DNA from: Pseudomonas azotoformans
GTDB lineage: Bacteria; Pseudomonadota; Gammaproteobacteria; Pseudomonadales; Pseudomonadaceae
Assembly: GCF_900103345.1 (NCBI RefSeq)
Contig: NZ_LT629702.1
Coordinates: forward strand, 310,001 to 374,000
DNA: 64,000 bases
Reading direction: 5' to 3'
The notes under the pieces are model-generated. The model worked only from the letters and a program-made list of their open reading frames with translations. It ran no database searches and had not been told where the DNA came from. This document shows, piece after piece, positions 52,501-61,408 of the stretch. Every line of letters begins with the position of its first letter. Position 1 is the stretch's first letter. A program made the translations under genes and the position numbers.

Positions 52501-53475
52501 ATGAAAAACCAGACCATCAGCCATTCCCAGGACATTCACGTTCACGCCGCCACTGTTCAGCAGTGGAGCCAGGACTACAGCCAATTGACGGCTGGGTCCG
52601 CCGAATGCTCACTCATGCAGTTGACGACCGCCGGTTGCCACGTATTCCGTGAGCAGATCAACCAGCGTGTCGTGCAACACGGCGTCTCTCCCCGAGGCAA
52701 GATGTGTTTTGCGGTGCCGATCAATGTTCCCGGTCCGATTCGCATGCAGGGGCGGGAGGTGGACGACAGCAGCCTGTTCTTTCTCCATGGCGGCGAGGAG
52801 TTCATGTTTCATATGCCGCTGGGCATGGAGCTGTTGTCCATCACCTTCGAGCGTGAACTGTTCGAACAGGCCTTGGCGCAAACCGCTTCGGCGAAGGAGC
52901 TCAACCTGTTATTGCGCCAACCGGTGATCCGGGTTTCGGCCACACGGTTCGCCCAGGCGCGTCGTCGTTTGCTGACGCTGTTCTCTCAGGCCCTGGTGCA
53001 GGAAGAGCTGGACAGCACGCGCGATTTGCAACGCGAGCAGGCGCTGGAACAGGCCATGCTGGGTGAGCTGCTGCAACTGATGACTGACCCGGCCTGTGAC
53101 AAGCAACAGCGCTCCACCAGTTCCACGCGCAGTTTTATTGTGGAGAAATGCCATCGCCTGGCGACCGAGCAGATGCTGAATGTGCCGAGCGTCATCGAGT
53201 TGTGCCAGCGTCTACAGGTGAGTCGGCGCACGGTGCAGAACAGTTTCCGTTCGGTGACTGAGACGACCCCCCTCAACTACTTGCGCTCGGTCAGGCTCAA
53301 CGGTGTGCGTCGCACCCTGATGTCCACTCCCGCGTCCCACCTCACCATTGGCGATGCCGCCGCTCAATGGGGCTTCTTTCACCTCAGCCATTTTGCCGCC
53401 GAGTACCATGAGCTGTTTGCGGAATTGCCCTCCCATACTGCCCGTGCCGCCATTACGCGTTGTGCTTCTGCCTGA
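52501..53475 (+). CDS. AraC-family transcriptional regulator
   Basis: A 324-residue protein with two helix-turn-helix segments at its C-terminus: VPSVIELCQRLQVSRRTVQN near 224 and LTIGDAAAQWGFFHLSHFAA near 281. The 200-residue N-terminal part is a cupin-like effector domain. The layout resembles EutR, an ethanolamine-type regulator, by my reading. It is divergent from the aminotransferase-ALDH unit. It is a strong candidate to bind the shared 16-bp motif, which has a direct-repeat character. Confidence 0.88.
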   Translation: MKNQTISHSQDIHVHAATVQQWSQDYSQLTAGSAECSLMQLTTAGCHVFREQINQRVVQHGVSPRGKMCFAVPINVPGPIRMQGREVDDSSLFFLHGGEEFMFHMPLGMELLSITFERELFEQALAQTASAKELNLLLRQPVIRVSATRFAQARRRLLTLFSQALVQEELDSTRDLQREQALEQAMLGELLQLMTDPACDKQQRSTSSTRSFIVEKCHRLATEQMLNVPSVIELCQRLQVSRRTVQNSFRSVTETTPLNYLRSVRLNGVRRTLMSTPASHLTIGDAAAQWGFFHLSHFAAEYHELFAELPSHTARAAITRCASA

Positions 53476-53498
53476 TCGAATTCACAAGGATGTAGAAC

Positions 53499-54239
53499 AT
53501 GAACAGCCTGCGCCGCCTGCTGGCGGTCTTCGATTTGTTTCGCCCGGACCAGCCCGTCATTGACGTCGACATCATTTGCCGGGAACTCGGTTATACACCG
53601 GCCACTGCCTACCGTTACCTGCGAGAGCTGGGGGATGCGGGTTTATTGAAGCGGTTGCCCCGGGGTTATGCGCTGGGCCCGCGCATTGTCACGCTGGAGC
53701 AATTGATGACTCACTATGATCCGCTGCTGGCGTGCAGTCAGGACTTGGTCGAACAGTTGGTCGCCGACACAGGCCTGGATGCGTTGGTCAGTGAGTGGCA
53801 TGGCGACTCAGTGGTCAATGTACTGGTCCAGCGTGGCACCGATGCCGGACCAGTGGGCGGCGGCAGGGGGCAGCCGATCAGCCTTTTCCACAGTGCGACG
53901 TCCCGGGTGGTATTGGCTCACTTGCTGCCACGCCAGATCCGACGCGTGTATGACGCTCACGCTCCGGTCGCTGACAGCCCGCAACACGGGCTGGAATGGA
54001 AGACCTTCACCAAGAGCCTGCTTGCCATTCGCAAGCAAGGCTACTGCGTCAGCGACGGTGAACTGCACCCGGGACGCAGTGGTGTCGCCGCGCCGATTTT
54101 CGACGACAAGCGGCGTGTCATCGGCAGCATGACCCTGGTGGGGCGCAGTGAACGCTTCCATGCGTTCCAGCAGAGCTACCTGCGTTACCTGGTGACCGGC
54201 GCGGCGTCGGAGTTGACCAGCCGCATCGCCTTGCGCTGA
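53499..54239 (+). CDS. IclR-family transcriptional regulator
   Basis: A 246-residue protein with a winged helix (VDIICRELGYTPATAYRYLR at about 22-41) and the IclR effector domain (LVEQLVADTGLDALVSEWHG, GVAAPIFDDKRRVIGSMTLV). It begins 24 nt after the AraC gene and runs in the same direction, so the two may be co-transcribed. It might also control the permease gene that begins 171 nt downstream. Confidence 0.88.
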   Translation: MNSLRRLLAVFDLFRPDQPVIDVDIICRELGYTPATAYRYLRELGDAGLLKRLPRGYALGPRIVTLEQLMTHYDPLLACSQDLVEQLVADTGLDALVSEWHGDSVVNVLVQRGTDAGPVGGGRGQPISLFHSATSRVVLAHLLPRQIRRVYDAHAPVADSPQHGLEWKTFTKSLLAIRKQGYCVSDGELHPGRSGVAAPIFDDKRRVIGSMTLVGRSERFHAFQQSYLRYLVTGAASELTSRIALR

Positions 54240-54268
54240 GGGCGGCGGGGCAAGCGGTGCGACAGATG

Positions 54269-54284
54269 ACCGATTTGGGCTACC
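54269..54284 (+). promoter_or_regulatory. Copy B of the 16-bp motif, upstream of the first permease
   Basis: ACCGATTTGGGCTACC matches RCCGATTTGGGNTASC at every position. ACCGA recurs 13 nt later, giving a direct repeat. TAGGATC at 54304-54310, 22 nt beyond the core, is a likely -10. The core end lies 128 nt before the ATG at 54410, exactly as for copy D. Confidence 0.72.
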
Positions 54285-54409
54285 GAAGCGTTCCCGGCAG
54301 GCCTAGGATCAGGCCCTGCGTGCGATCAGAACGACAAGCGACTCGGTGACGGTGCGAGATGGACTGCGCCGATCCTACGGCGACTGCCTCATCCTATAAG
54401 GTCAACAAA

Positions 54410-55918
54410 ATGAGCGTGATTTTGCCCCACAACCCGCCCCACAACGCGCCCCCAAAAGCCCCCGACGAAACCCTCGACACGACGTCGCCCGACCGCTCTA
54501 CGCAGCTCAAGCGTGGCGCCCTGGGTGTCGGTTTCATCATCTTCTTCGTGGTGTCGGCGGCGAGTCCGCTCAGTGTGATCGCCGGCGGTTTCCCCATTGG
54601 CATCATGCTGGGCAATGGCGCGGGCACCCCGGCTTTGCTGATCCTCGCCTTGCTCGTGCTGCTGGCGTTCTCGGTGGGCTATACCACCCTGTCCCGACAT
54701 ATCACCAACGCCGGCGGGTTCTACGCGTTCACCGCCCGTGGGCTGGGTGGCCTGGCCGGCGGTGCTGCCGGGGTATTGGCGATGTTTGCCTATAACATCC
54801 TACAGGTCGGCTTGTATGGCATGTTCGGCGGGGTGGTCAGTGGCACCATGGAAAGCGCATTCGGCCTGGTATTGCCCTGGTGGTCCTACTCGCTGATGGC
54901 GATGGCGAGCATTGCGATCCTGGGGTATCGCAAGATCGACCTGTCGGCGCGGGTGCTGTCGGTGATGGTGATCGCCGAATACCTGGCGATCCTGATCCTG
55001 GATTTCGCCATTCTCAAATCTGGCGGTGACAGCGGCATCAACCTTGACTCATTCAGCAGCCGCCAGGTATTCAGCGGCACGCCGTCCATCGGTTTGCTGT
55101 TCTGCTTCGCCGCCTTTATCGGCTTTGAGGCCACCACCATCTACGGTGAAGAGGCCAAGGATCCCCAGCGCACCATCCCGCTTGCCACCTACTGTTCGGT
55201 GTTGCTGATCGGTGGTTTCTACGCGTTGTCAGTATGGTCGATGGTGGTGGGGGTAGGGGCGGACAAAATCGTGCCGATGCTGCAGGCGTTGCAGGATCCG
55301 ACCACATTTATCTATGGCATGTCCGACCACTTTGTCGGCCCGCACCTGACCCAGGTCATCCGCGTGCTGTTCATGGTCAGTATCTATGCCGGGTTGCTCG
55401 CCTTTCACAACGCCGCCGCGCGTTACTTCTACGCCATTGGCCGTGACGGTTTGTTGCACCGCCAGTTGGGCACCACCCATCGCGTGCACCAGAGCCCGCA
55501 TATGGGCTCGGCCTTGCAGAGCCTGATTTCGGCGGTGGTGGTGCTGATTTTCGCGGCGATGGATGCCGATCCGATCCTGCAACTGTTCGCCTGGCTGTCC
55601 AACCTGGCGACGTTGTGCGTGATCTTGCTGATGGCGCTGACTTCTGCGGCGGTGCTGGTGTTCTTCCGGCGCCACCCCGAGCTCAAGGTCGGTGTTTGGC
55701 GCGGGCAGATTTTCCCCGGTTTCTCGTGCCTTGCACTGTGGGTGGTGCTGGTACTGGCGGTGGTGCATTTCGATGTATTGACCGGTGCCAGCCAAATGTT
55801 GTCCTACAGCCTTTGCGCCATTATTCCGCTGGCCTTGTTGGGTGGCGTGTTCCTGGCGGCCAGGTTGCGCAAGGTATCCCCTCAGCGGTTCCTGGCCCTG
55901 GGCAGCCACAAACTTTAA
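54410..55918 (+). CDS. APC-family amino acid/amine permease
   Basis: A 502-residue protein from ATG 54410 with 12 or so transmembrane helices. FFVVSAASPLSVIAGGFPIG near 47-66 and GFYAFTARGLGGLAGGAAGV (about 104-123) are the first-helix and second-helix APC signatures, and FIGFEATTIYGEEAKDPQRT (about 240-259) is the characteristic loop. It imports an amino acid or amine by proton symport. It is nearly identical over long stretches to the permease 59869-61317; the N-terminus is about 20 residues longer and Pro-rich. It overlaps the convergent MFS gene by 4 nt. Confidence 0.93.
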   Translation: MSVILPHNPPHNAPPKAPDETLDTTSPDRSTQLKRGALGVGFIIFFVVSAASPLSVIAGGFPIGIMLGNGAGTPALLILALLVLLAFSVGYTTLSRHITNAGGFYAFTARGLGGLAGGAAGVLAMFAYNILQVGLYGMFGGVVSGTMESAFGLVLPWWSYSLMAMASIAILGYRKIDLSARVLSVMVIAEYLAILILDFAILKSGGDSGINLDSFSSRQVFSGTPSIGLLFCFAAFIGFEATTIYGEEAKDPQRTIPLATYCSVLLIGGFYALSVWSMVVGVGADKIVPMLQALQDPTTFIYGMSDHFVGPHLTQVIRVLFMVSIYAGLLAFHNAAARYFYAIGRDGLLHRQLGTTHRVHQSPHMGSALQSLISAVVVLIFAAMDADPILQLFAWLSNLATLCVILLMALTSAAVLVFFRRHPELKVGVWRGQIFPGFSCLALWVVLVLAVVHFDVLTGASQMLSYSLCAIIPLALLGGVFLAARLRKVSPQRFLALGSHKL

Positions 55919-57408
55919 GGCGCGGCCTGCACCGGTGGCTTGCTCCGCTTGACCAGCAGCGCTGCAATCAACAGCAGTGCCGCGGACGCCGCCAGCACCG
56001 CGACAAAGCCTGCGTCAAACGCCGAACGGGCGGCCGCGCTCAACATCGCGCGGCCTTCGGGCGACAAGGTTTCAGCGACCACCAGCGCATCGTCAAGACT
56101 CTCGAATGTCGCCGGGTTGCGGGTCAGCCACGCTGGGATCATCACGCCCGCCGCATTGGCATAGATCGCTGACAGCAGGCTGCCGGCGAGCGTCACGCCC
56201 ACCGCGCCGCCCAGCTCAAAGGACACTTCTTCGATGGACGCCGCCATGCCCGCCTGGTCTGCAGGCACGCTGAGCATGATGCTACTGGATGAAGCGGTCA
56301 GCGCCGCGCCAATCGTAAAGCCCAGCAGCGCGAGGCTGATGATTTGCGCAGGTGCCGCAGCGTTGTAGAGCAACAGGTAGGACAGCATCGCCGCTGACGA
56401 CAACAGCAATGTCCAGAACAGCATGCGTTGGTTGCCGAGGCGAGGCAGGTAATACCCGGCAAGCGGCCCGGAGATGAACGAGCCCAGGGGCAGCGGCAGG
56501 ATGAACAATGCCGCCTCCAGCGGCGACAAGCCCAGCACCAGTTGCAGGCGCTGGCTGAACACCAGTTCCATGCCGATCAACGCCGCGGCTGATACCACCG
56601 CTGAAATAACCGCGTTTCTGAACCCCGGCGCCTTGAACAGCTCGAGGTCAAGCATCGGTTGGGTGGCTCGGCGCTGGCGGCGAATGAACAGCGTCAGAAA
56701 CAGCGTGCCCAAGGCCATTGCCACCAGCATGCCCTCCAACGACGCTGCCCGCTTGCCGAGTTCCTTGGCGGCATACGCCACGCTGATCAACCCGATCATC
56801 ACCTGGAGCGACCCCAGCCAGTCCCAGCGTTTGCTGATATCCCCCGGATGATTGGGGATCAACCGCGCGCCCACCACCAGCGCCACCAGCACAATCGGCA
56901 CATTGATCAGAAATACCGAACCCCACCAGAAATGCTCCAGCAACAGGCCGCCCACCACCGGGCCGAACGCAGCGCCCCCTGACGCAACCGAGGCCCAGAT
57001 ACCAAATGCCATGGCCTGTTCGCGTGGGTCGATGAACGTCACGCGCACGATCGCCAGCGTGGCGGGCATCATCATCGCCGCGCCGACCGCCAGAAACCCA
57101 CGCGCGCCAATCAGTACGCCGGCGGTGGGCGAAAACGCCGCGATCAGCGAGAACAGGCCAAACACGCCGAGCCCGCCGATGAACAGGCGTTTGTGCCCCA
57201 GGCGATCACCGAGCGTACCCATGCCCAACAGCAGGCCGGCGGCGATCAGCGCATAAATGTTGACGATCCACAGCTTCTGCGAAGCCGAAGCGTTCAGCTC
57301 GCGGGTCAGCGTGGGCAGGGCGGTGTAGAGTACCGTCATATCGATGACGATGAGCAGCAATGCGCTGGAAATAATCGCGAGGATCAGCCAGCGTCGAGGA
57401 GAGGTCAT
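55915..57408 (-). CDS. MFS drug exporter of the DHA2 (14-segment) type
   Basis: A 497-residue protein with about 14 hydrophobic segments. LIVIDMTVLYTALPTLTREL near 18-37 matches the first helix of SmvA/QacA-type exporters, GDRLGHKRLFIGGLGVFG near 67 is motif A, and ARGFLAVGAAMMMPATLAIV (about 102-121) is motif B. It would export cationic or hydrophobic compounds by proton antiport. It is convergent with the permease and probably not part of the amine regulon; no copy of the shared motif precedes it. Confidence 0.88.
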   Translation of the reverse strand: MTSPRRWLILAIISSALLLIVIDMTVLYTALPTLTRELNASASQKLWIVNIYALIAAGLLLGMGTLGDRLGHKRLFIGGLGVFGLFSLIAAFSPTAGVLIGARGFLAVGAAMMMPATLAIVRVTFIDPREQAMAFGIWASVASGGAAFGPVVGGLLLEHFWWGSVFLINVPIVLVALVVGARLIPNHPGDISKRWDWLGSLQVMIGLISVAYAAKELGKRAASLEGMLVAMALGTLFLTLFIRRQRRATQPMLDLELFKAPGFRNAVISAVVSAAALIGMELVFSQRLQLVLGLSPLEAALFILPLPLGSFISGPLAGYYLPRLGNQRMLFWTLLLSSAAMLSYLLLYNAAAPAQIISLALLGFTIGAALTASSSSIMLSVPADQAGMAASIEEVSFELGGAVGVTLAGSLLSAIYANAAGVMIPAWLTRNPATFESLDDALVVAETLSPEGRAMLSAAARSAFDAGFVAVLAASAALLLIAALLVKRSKPPVQAAP

Positions 57409-57473
57409 GGGACGCGCTCGGTGAGGGAAAGTGCAAAGTCGGTGCCGGTCAATCTGTCTAAGCCGCCGACCCC

Positions 57474-59525
57474 TTACACACGGAAATGGGCCACCAGTTG
57501 TTGTTGGTGATTGGCCATGTGATGCAGTGAGTCGCTGGCTTTTGAAGCATCGTCCATCCGGCTGGCGAGTGTTTCGCTGATACCGCGAATGTCGCTGACC
57601 CGATGGCTGATGTCTTCTACGACGGTGCTTTGCTCCATTGCGGCACTGGCAATCTGCTGATTCATCTGTTCGATCACGTCTACGGCCTGGGAGATGCGCT
57701 CCAGTGCCACCCGCGTCTGTTGCACCTGGACCACGCTGCCGCTGGCTTGCTCGCGGCTCAGTTGGGTACTGTGCACCACCGACTGGCTGAGCTGTTGCAA
57801 CGTCTCGATCACCGTGCGCACCTGTTCGACTGAATGCTGGGTGTTGCTGGCCAGGTGCCGGACTTCGTCGGCCACCACCGCAAAACCACGACCCTGCTCG
57901 CCGGCCCTTGCCGCTTCGATGGCCGCATTCAAGGCCAACAAGTTGGTCTGCTGCGCGATGGAACTGATGACGTCGAGGACCTGACCGATCTGGGCACTGC
58001 TGTCGGCCAGCGCGCTGACCTGCCCAAGGGTGGTTTCCAGGCGCTGGTCAAGGGCCTCGATACTGCGCTCGGCGGTCGAGAACACCGCCTGGCCTGAGCG
58101 GCTCGCGCTTTCTGCGGCGGTGGCGGCGTCGGCAGCACTGTGGGAGTGGCGCGCTACTTCCTGTGCACTGGCGCTCATTTGGTGCAGCGCGGTGGCCGCC
58201 AACTCCACCTCGTGATACTGACGCTGCATGCCGGCACTGACTTCACGGGCAATGCCAGACGAGGTGTCGGCGCTGTTGCGGGTGTCCAGCGACGCGCTCT
58301 GGATATCGCGGATAATCGGCTGCAATGTGTCCAGGAACCGGTTGAAGCCATTGGCCAAGTGGCCCAACTCGTCGTGCCTGCCGACGGGCAGGCGCTGGGT
58401 GAGGTCGCCGTCGCCTTCGACAATCGCATCCAGCAGCTCGGCCATTTTCAGCAGTGGGCGTGTCACGCCGTGAGCGGCCAGCCAGATCAGCAACATGCCC
58501 AGGCTGCTGGCAAGCATGCCCAGGCCCAGGTTGAGCCAGTTGGACTCACGGCTTTTGCTGTCCAGGTCGTTTTGCATTTGCCGGGCAGGTGCCTGCACCC
58601 GTGCCTGCGGGACTTTGATCGCCAGTTGCCAGGCCGGGCCGCCTGCCACGGTCTGCACGGACTGACGTATATCGAGGGTGTCCCCGGAGACTTCGCCACT
58701 GCGTCCCGCCACTTGGCCCGAGGCCGACACAATGGCGACTTCGCTGTCGCCCTGGTACAGGTCCTGGCCGAGGTTGGCGGCCAGCTTCTGCAACGTATCG
58801 AGGCTGATATCCATGCCCACGACGCCGAGCACCTTACCGTTGACGATCAACGGGATGGAAATGCTGCTCATCAGGGTGTTCCGGCCTTCCACTTCGATGG
58901 TGTACGGCTCGATCACACACACCCGTCTTTGCGCTTGAGGGCAGGCGTACCAGGCGTTTCCGGGTTCGCTGCCGGGCGGTGCGGTGTTGGCGGCGATTTG
59001 TGCCTCGCTCAACACCTCCTGCACCAATTGCCCCGGCTGGCTCTGCGACCAATACAGCGCAAAGCGCCCGCTGTCGTTCCCCGCCATCGCGCGTTGACCG
59101 CGCCAATCGGCATCCGTGCCGGCCAGCGCATCAGGCAGCATGATGACGTACAGTCCGAGGACTTTTTCGCGCTGTTTCAGGGTTTCACGGGCCGTAGCGA
59201 TCAATGCTTCGCGCAATTGCGCGACCGTCAGGCGCCCATTGAGCGTCTGTTCGCGCAGTTGCAGAACCTGTTGCGCGAACCCTTCGCCATACAAGGCGGT
59301 TTCGTTGAAAAAACGCTCCACCTGTTGGCCATGCGCAACGGCCTGGGCCTGCAAGCGTTCCAGCGCAGCCTGCCCGAGCAACGCGTTGCTCTGGTCTTTA
59401 AGCAGCTTTGCACTGGTTTTGTTCTGGTACGCGCTGGCGCCAATCAGCGCCCCCACCACCGCCAGCAGGCAGAGTCCGCTCAGCAGTGTGATACGCCATT
59501 GGAGGGTGAGGTGAGCTAGACGCAT
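57474..59525 (-). CDS. Methyl-accepting chemotaxis protein with a large periplasmic sensor
   Basis: The 683-residue chemoreceptor has a first membrane helix at about 12-34, a periplasmic dCache-like sensor of about 290 residues (with [20 protein letters not shown] near 232), a second helix near 335-353, a HAMP domain, and a coiled-coil signalling tip with [20 protein letters not shown] near 535. It lacks a CheR-docking C-terminal pentapeptide. Cache sensors of this kind bind amino acids or amines. Motif copy C precedes it, so it is probably co-regulated with the adjacent permease and catabolic genes and would guide the cell to the same substrate. Confidence 0.93.
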   Translation of the reverse strand: MRLAHLTLQWRITLLSGLCLLAVVGALIGASAYQNKTSAKLLKDQSNALLGQAALERLQAQAVAHGQQVERFFNETALYGEGFAQQVLQLREQTLNGRLTVAQLREALIATARETLKQREKVLGLYVIMLPDALAGTDADWRGQRAMAGNDSGRFALYWSQSQPGQLVQEVLSEAQIAANTAPPGSEPGNAWYACPQAQRRVCVIEPYTIEVEGRNTLMSSISIPLIVNGKVLGVVGMDISLDTLQKLAANLGQDLYQGDSEVAIVSASGQVAGRSGEVSGDTLDIRQSVQTVAGGPAWQLAIKVPQARVQAPARQMQNDLDSKSRESNWLNLGLGMLASSLGMLLIWLAAHGVTRPLLKMAELLDAIVEGDGDLTQRLPVGRHDELGHLANGFNRFLDTLQPIIRDIQSASLDTRNSADTSSGIAREVSAGMQRQYHEVELAATALHQMSASAQEVARHSHSAADAATAAESASRSGQAVFSTAERSIEALDQRLETTLGQVSALADSSAQIGQVLDVISSIAQQTNLLALNAAIEAARAGEQGRGFAVVADEVRHLASNTQHSVEQVRTVIETLQQLSQSVVHSTQLSREQASGSVVQVQQTRVALERISQAVDVIEQMNQQIASAAMEQSTVVEDISHRVSDIRGISETLASRMDDASKASDSLHHMANHQQQLVAHFRV

Positions 59526-59652
59526 GGCTGAGGCTTCCTACAGAGGGCTTTGGCGGCGATGGGCTGGGCAGCGAGCCCTGGTTTTTATGCTGGTTGCCGG
59601 CACCCGGACATAGCGCGGGTGATCCTAGGTTGCGGGGATGACAGGCCAGGCG

Positions 59653-59668
59653 GCTATCCCAAATCGGC
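59653..59668 (-). promoter_or_regulatory. Copy C of the 16-bp motif, upstream of the chemoreceptor
   Basis: On the minus strand GCCGATTTGGGATAGC matches RCCGATTTGGGNTASC fully. The core lies about 130 nt before the ATG at 59525. A TAGGATC occurs 28 nt downstream of the core. Confidence 0.68.
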
Positions 59669-59727
59669 AAGGCCGGTGAGGTTGCCCGCGCAGCGCCGAC
59701 CTGTTTTGGGGCGGGGCTGTGGATGCT

Positions 59728-59743
59728 ACCGATTTGGGATAGC
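59728..59743 (+). promoter_or_regulatory. Copy D of the 16-bp motif, upstream of the second permease
   Basis: ACCGATTTGGGATAGC matches the consensus fully. The core end is 128 nt before the ATG at 59869, the same as copy B, and TAGGATC follows 23 nt later at 59764-59770. Confidence 0.72.
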
Positions 59744-59868
59744 GAGCGGTTCGGGGGCGGGCATAGGATCAAATTCAGCGCGTAACCAAAACAAGACGCT
59801 ACCCGGTGCCGATGCGGTGTGGTCGGGCCAACCCTAAAGCGACTGCCTCATACAATAAGGTCAATAAC

Positions 59869-61317
59869 ATGAGTGTATCTATCCCGGTCAACAGCTCCAC
59901 GGAGCTCAAGCGTGGCGCCCTGGGTGTGGGCTTCATCATCTTCTTCGTAATATCCGCGGCAAGTCCGTTAAGCGTGATCGCCGGCGGCTTCCCGATCGGC
60001 ATCATGCTGGGCAACGGCGCGGGCACCCCGGCGCTGCTGATCCTTGCCTTGCTGGTGCTGCTGGCGTTCTCGGTGGGCTATACCACCATGTCCCGACACC
60101 TCACCAATGCCGGCGGGTTCTACGCGTTCACCGCCCGTGGGCTGGGTGGTCTGGCCGGCGGTGCTGCCGGGGTGCTGGCGATGTTTGCGTACAACATCCT
60201 GCAGGTCGGCTTGTATGGCATGTTCGGCGGGGTCGTCAGTGGCACCATGGAAGCCACGTTCGGCCTGGTGTTGCCCTGGTGGGCCTACTCGCTGATGGCG
60301 ATGGCGAGCATTGCAATCCTGGGTTATCGCAAGATCGACCTGTCGGCGCGGGTGCTGTCGGTGGTGGTGATCGCCGAGTACCTGGCGATCCTGATCCTGG
60401 ACTTCGCCATCCTCAAGTCCGGCGGTGACAGTGGCATCAACCTGGATTCGTTCGACCGCAGCCATGTGTTCAGCGGCACCCCGTCAATCGGCTTGCTGTT
60501 TTGCTTCGCCGCCTTTATCGGTTTTGAAGCAACGACGATCTACGGCGAAGAGGCCAAGGATCCGCATCGCAGTATCCCGATTGCCACCTACTGTTCGGTG
60601 TTGCTGATCGGTGGTTTCTACGCGTTGTCGGTATGGTCGATGGTGGTGGGGGTAGGGTCGGACAAAATCGTGCCGATGCTGCAGGCCTTGCAGGACCCGA
60701 CCACGTTTATCTACGGCATGTCCGACCATTTTGTCGGCCCGCACCTGACCCAGGTCATCCGCGTGCTGTTCATGGTCAGTATCTATGCCGGGCTGCTCGC
60801 CTTTCACAACGCCGCCGCGCGTTACTTCTATGCCATCGGGCGCGACGGCTTGTTGCACAGCGTGTTGGGCACCACCCATCGCGTGCACCAGAGCCCGCAT
60901 ATGGGCTCGGCGTTGCAGAGCTTGATTGCGGCGGTGGTGGTGCTGATTTTCGCGGCGATGGACGCCGACCCGATCCTGCAACTGTTTGCCTGGCTGTCCA
61001 ACCTCGCCACCCTGTGCGTGATTTTACTGATGGCGCTGACCTCGGTGGCGGTATGTGTGTACTTCCATCGCCATCCCGAGCTTAAGGTCGGGCTGCTGCG
61101 CGGACGCATCCTGCCCGGGTTCTCATGCCTGGCGCTGGTGCTCGTGCTGGTGCTGGCCGTGGTGCATTTCGACGTACTCACTGGCGCGAGCCAACTGCTG
61201 TCCTACAGCCTCTGCGCGATTATTCCTGCGGCGCTGATTATCGGCATTGTGCTCGCAATGCGACTGCGAACGCGCTCGCCGCAACGGTTCCTCGCCTTGG
61301 GCAGCCACAAGCTTTAA
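59869..61317 (+). CDS. APC-family amino acid/amine permease, near-duplicate of 54410-55918
   Basis: A 482-residue protein from ATG 59869 with 12 or so membrane helices and the same signatures as the paralogue (FFVISAASPLSVIAGGFPIG; GFYAFTARGLGGLAGGAAGV; GFEATTIYGEEAKDPHRS). Most of the length is identical; differences cluster at the N-terminus, around residue 200 and at the C-terminus. The promoter region is also related. It precedes the aldehyde dehydrogenase by 91 nt, so it probably feeds the ALDH/aminotransferase genes that follow. Confidence 0.93.
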   Translation: MSVSIPVNSSTELKRGALGVGFIIFFVISAASPLSVIAGGFPIGIMLGNGAGTPALLILALLVLLAFSVGYTTMSRHLTNAGGFYAFTARGLGGLAGGAAGVLAMFAYNILQVGLYGMFGGVVSGTMEATFGLVLPWWAYSLMAMASIAILGYRKIDLSARVLSVVVIAEYLAILILDFAILKSGGDSGINLDSFDRSHVFSGTPSIGLLFCFAAFIGFEATTIYGEEAKDPHRSIPIATYCSVLLIGGFYALSVWSMVVGVGSDKIVPMLQALQDPTTFIYGMSDHFVGPHLTQVIRVLFMVSIYAGLLAFHNAAARYFYAIGRDGLLHSVLGTTHRVHQSPHMGSALQSLIAAVVVLIFAAMDADPILQLFAWLSNLATLCVILLMALTSVAVCVYFHRHPELKVGLLRGRILPGFSCLALVLVLVLAVVHFDVLTGASQLLSYSLCAIIPAALIIGIVLAMRLRTRSPQRFLALGSHKL

Positions 61318-61408
61318 GAGCGCAGCGGTTTTATCGCTCGACTAACCAGACAATTACAGCCTGTCGTTGCTCAGCATGGCTCGTCAGCGTGTGAAAGGAA
61401 GGTTTCAA

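Larger units (their letters stand above)
59526..59868. other. Divergent control region between chemoreceptor and second permease
   Basis: The 343-nt gap contains the two motif copies C and D facing opposite ways, each followed by TAGGATC (59621-59627 on the minus strand, 59764-59770 on the plus strand). It has no coding frame of note. The upstream part of the permease side is related in sequence to 54240-54409. Confidence 0.65.
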
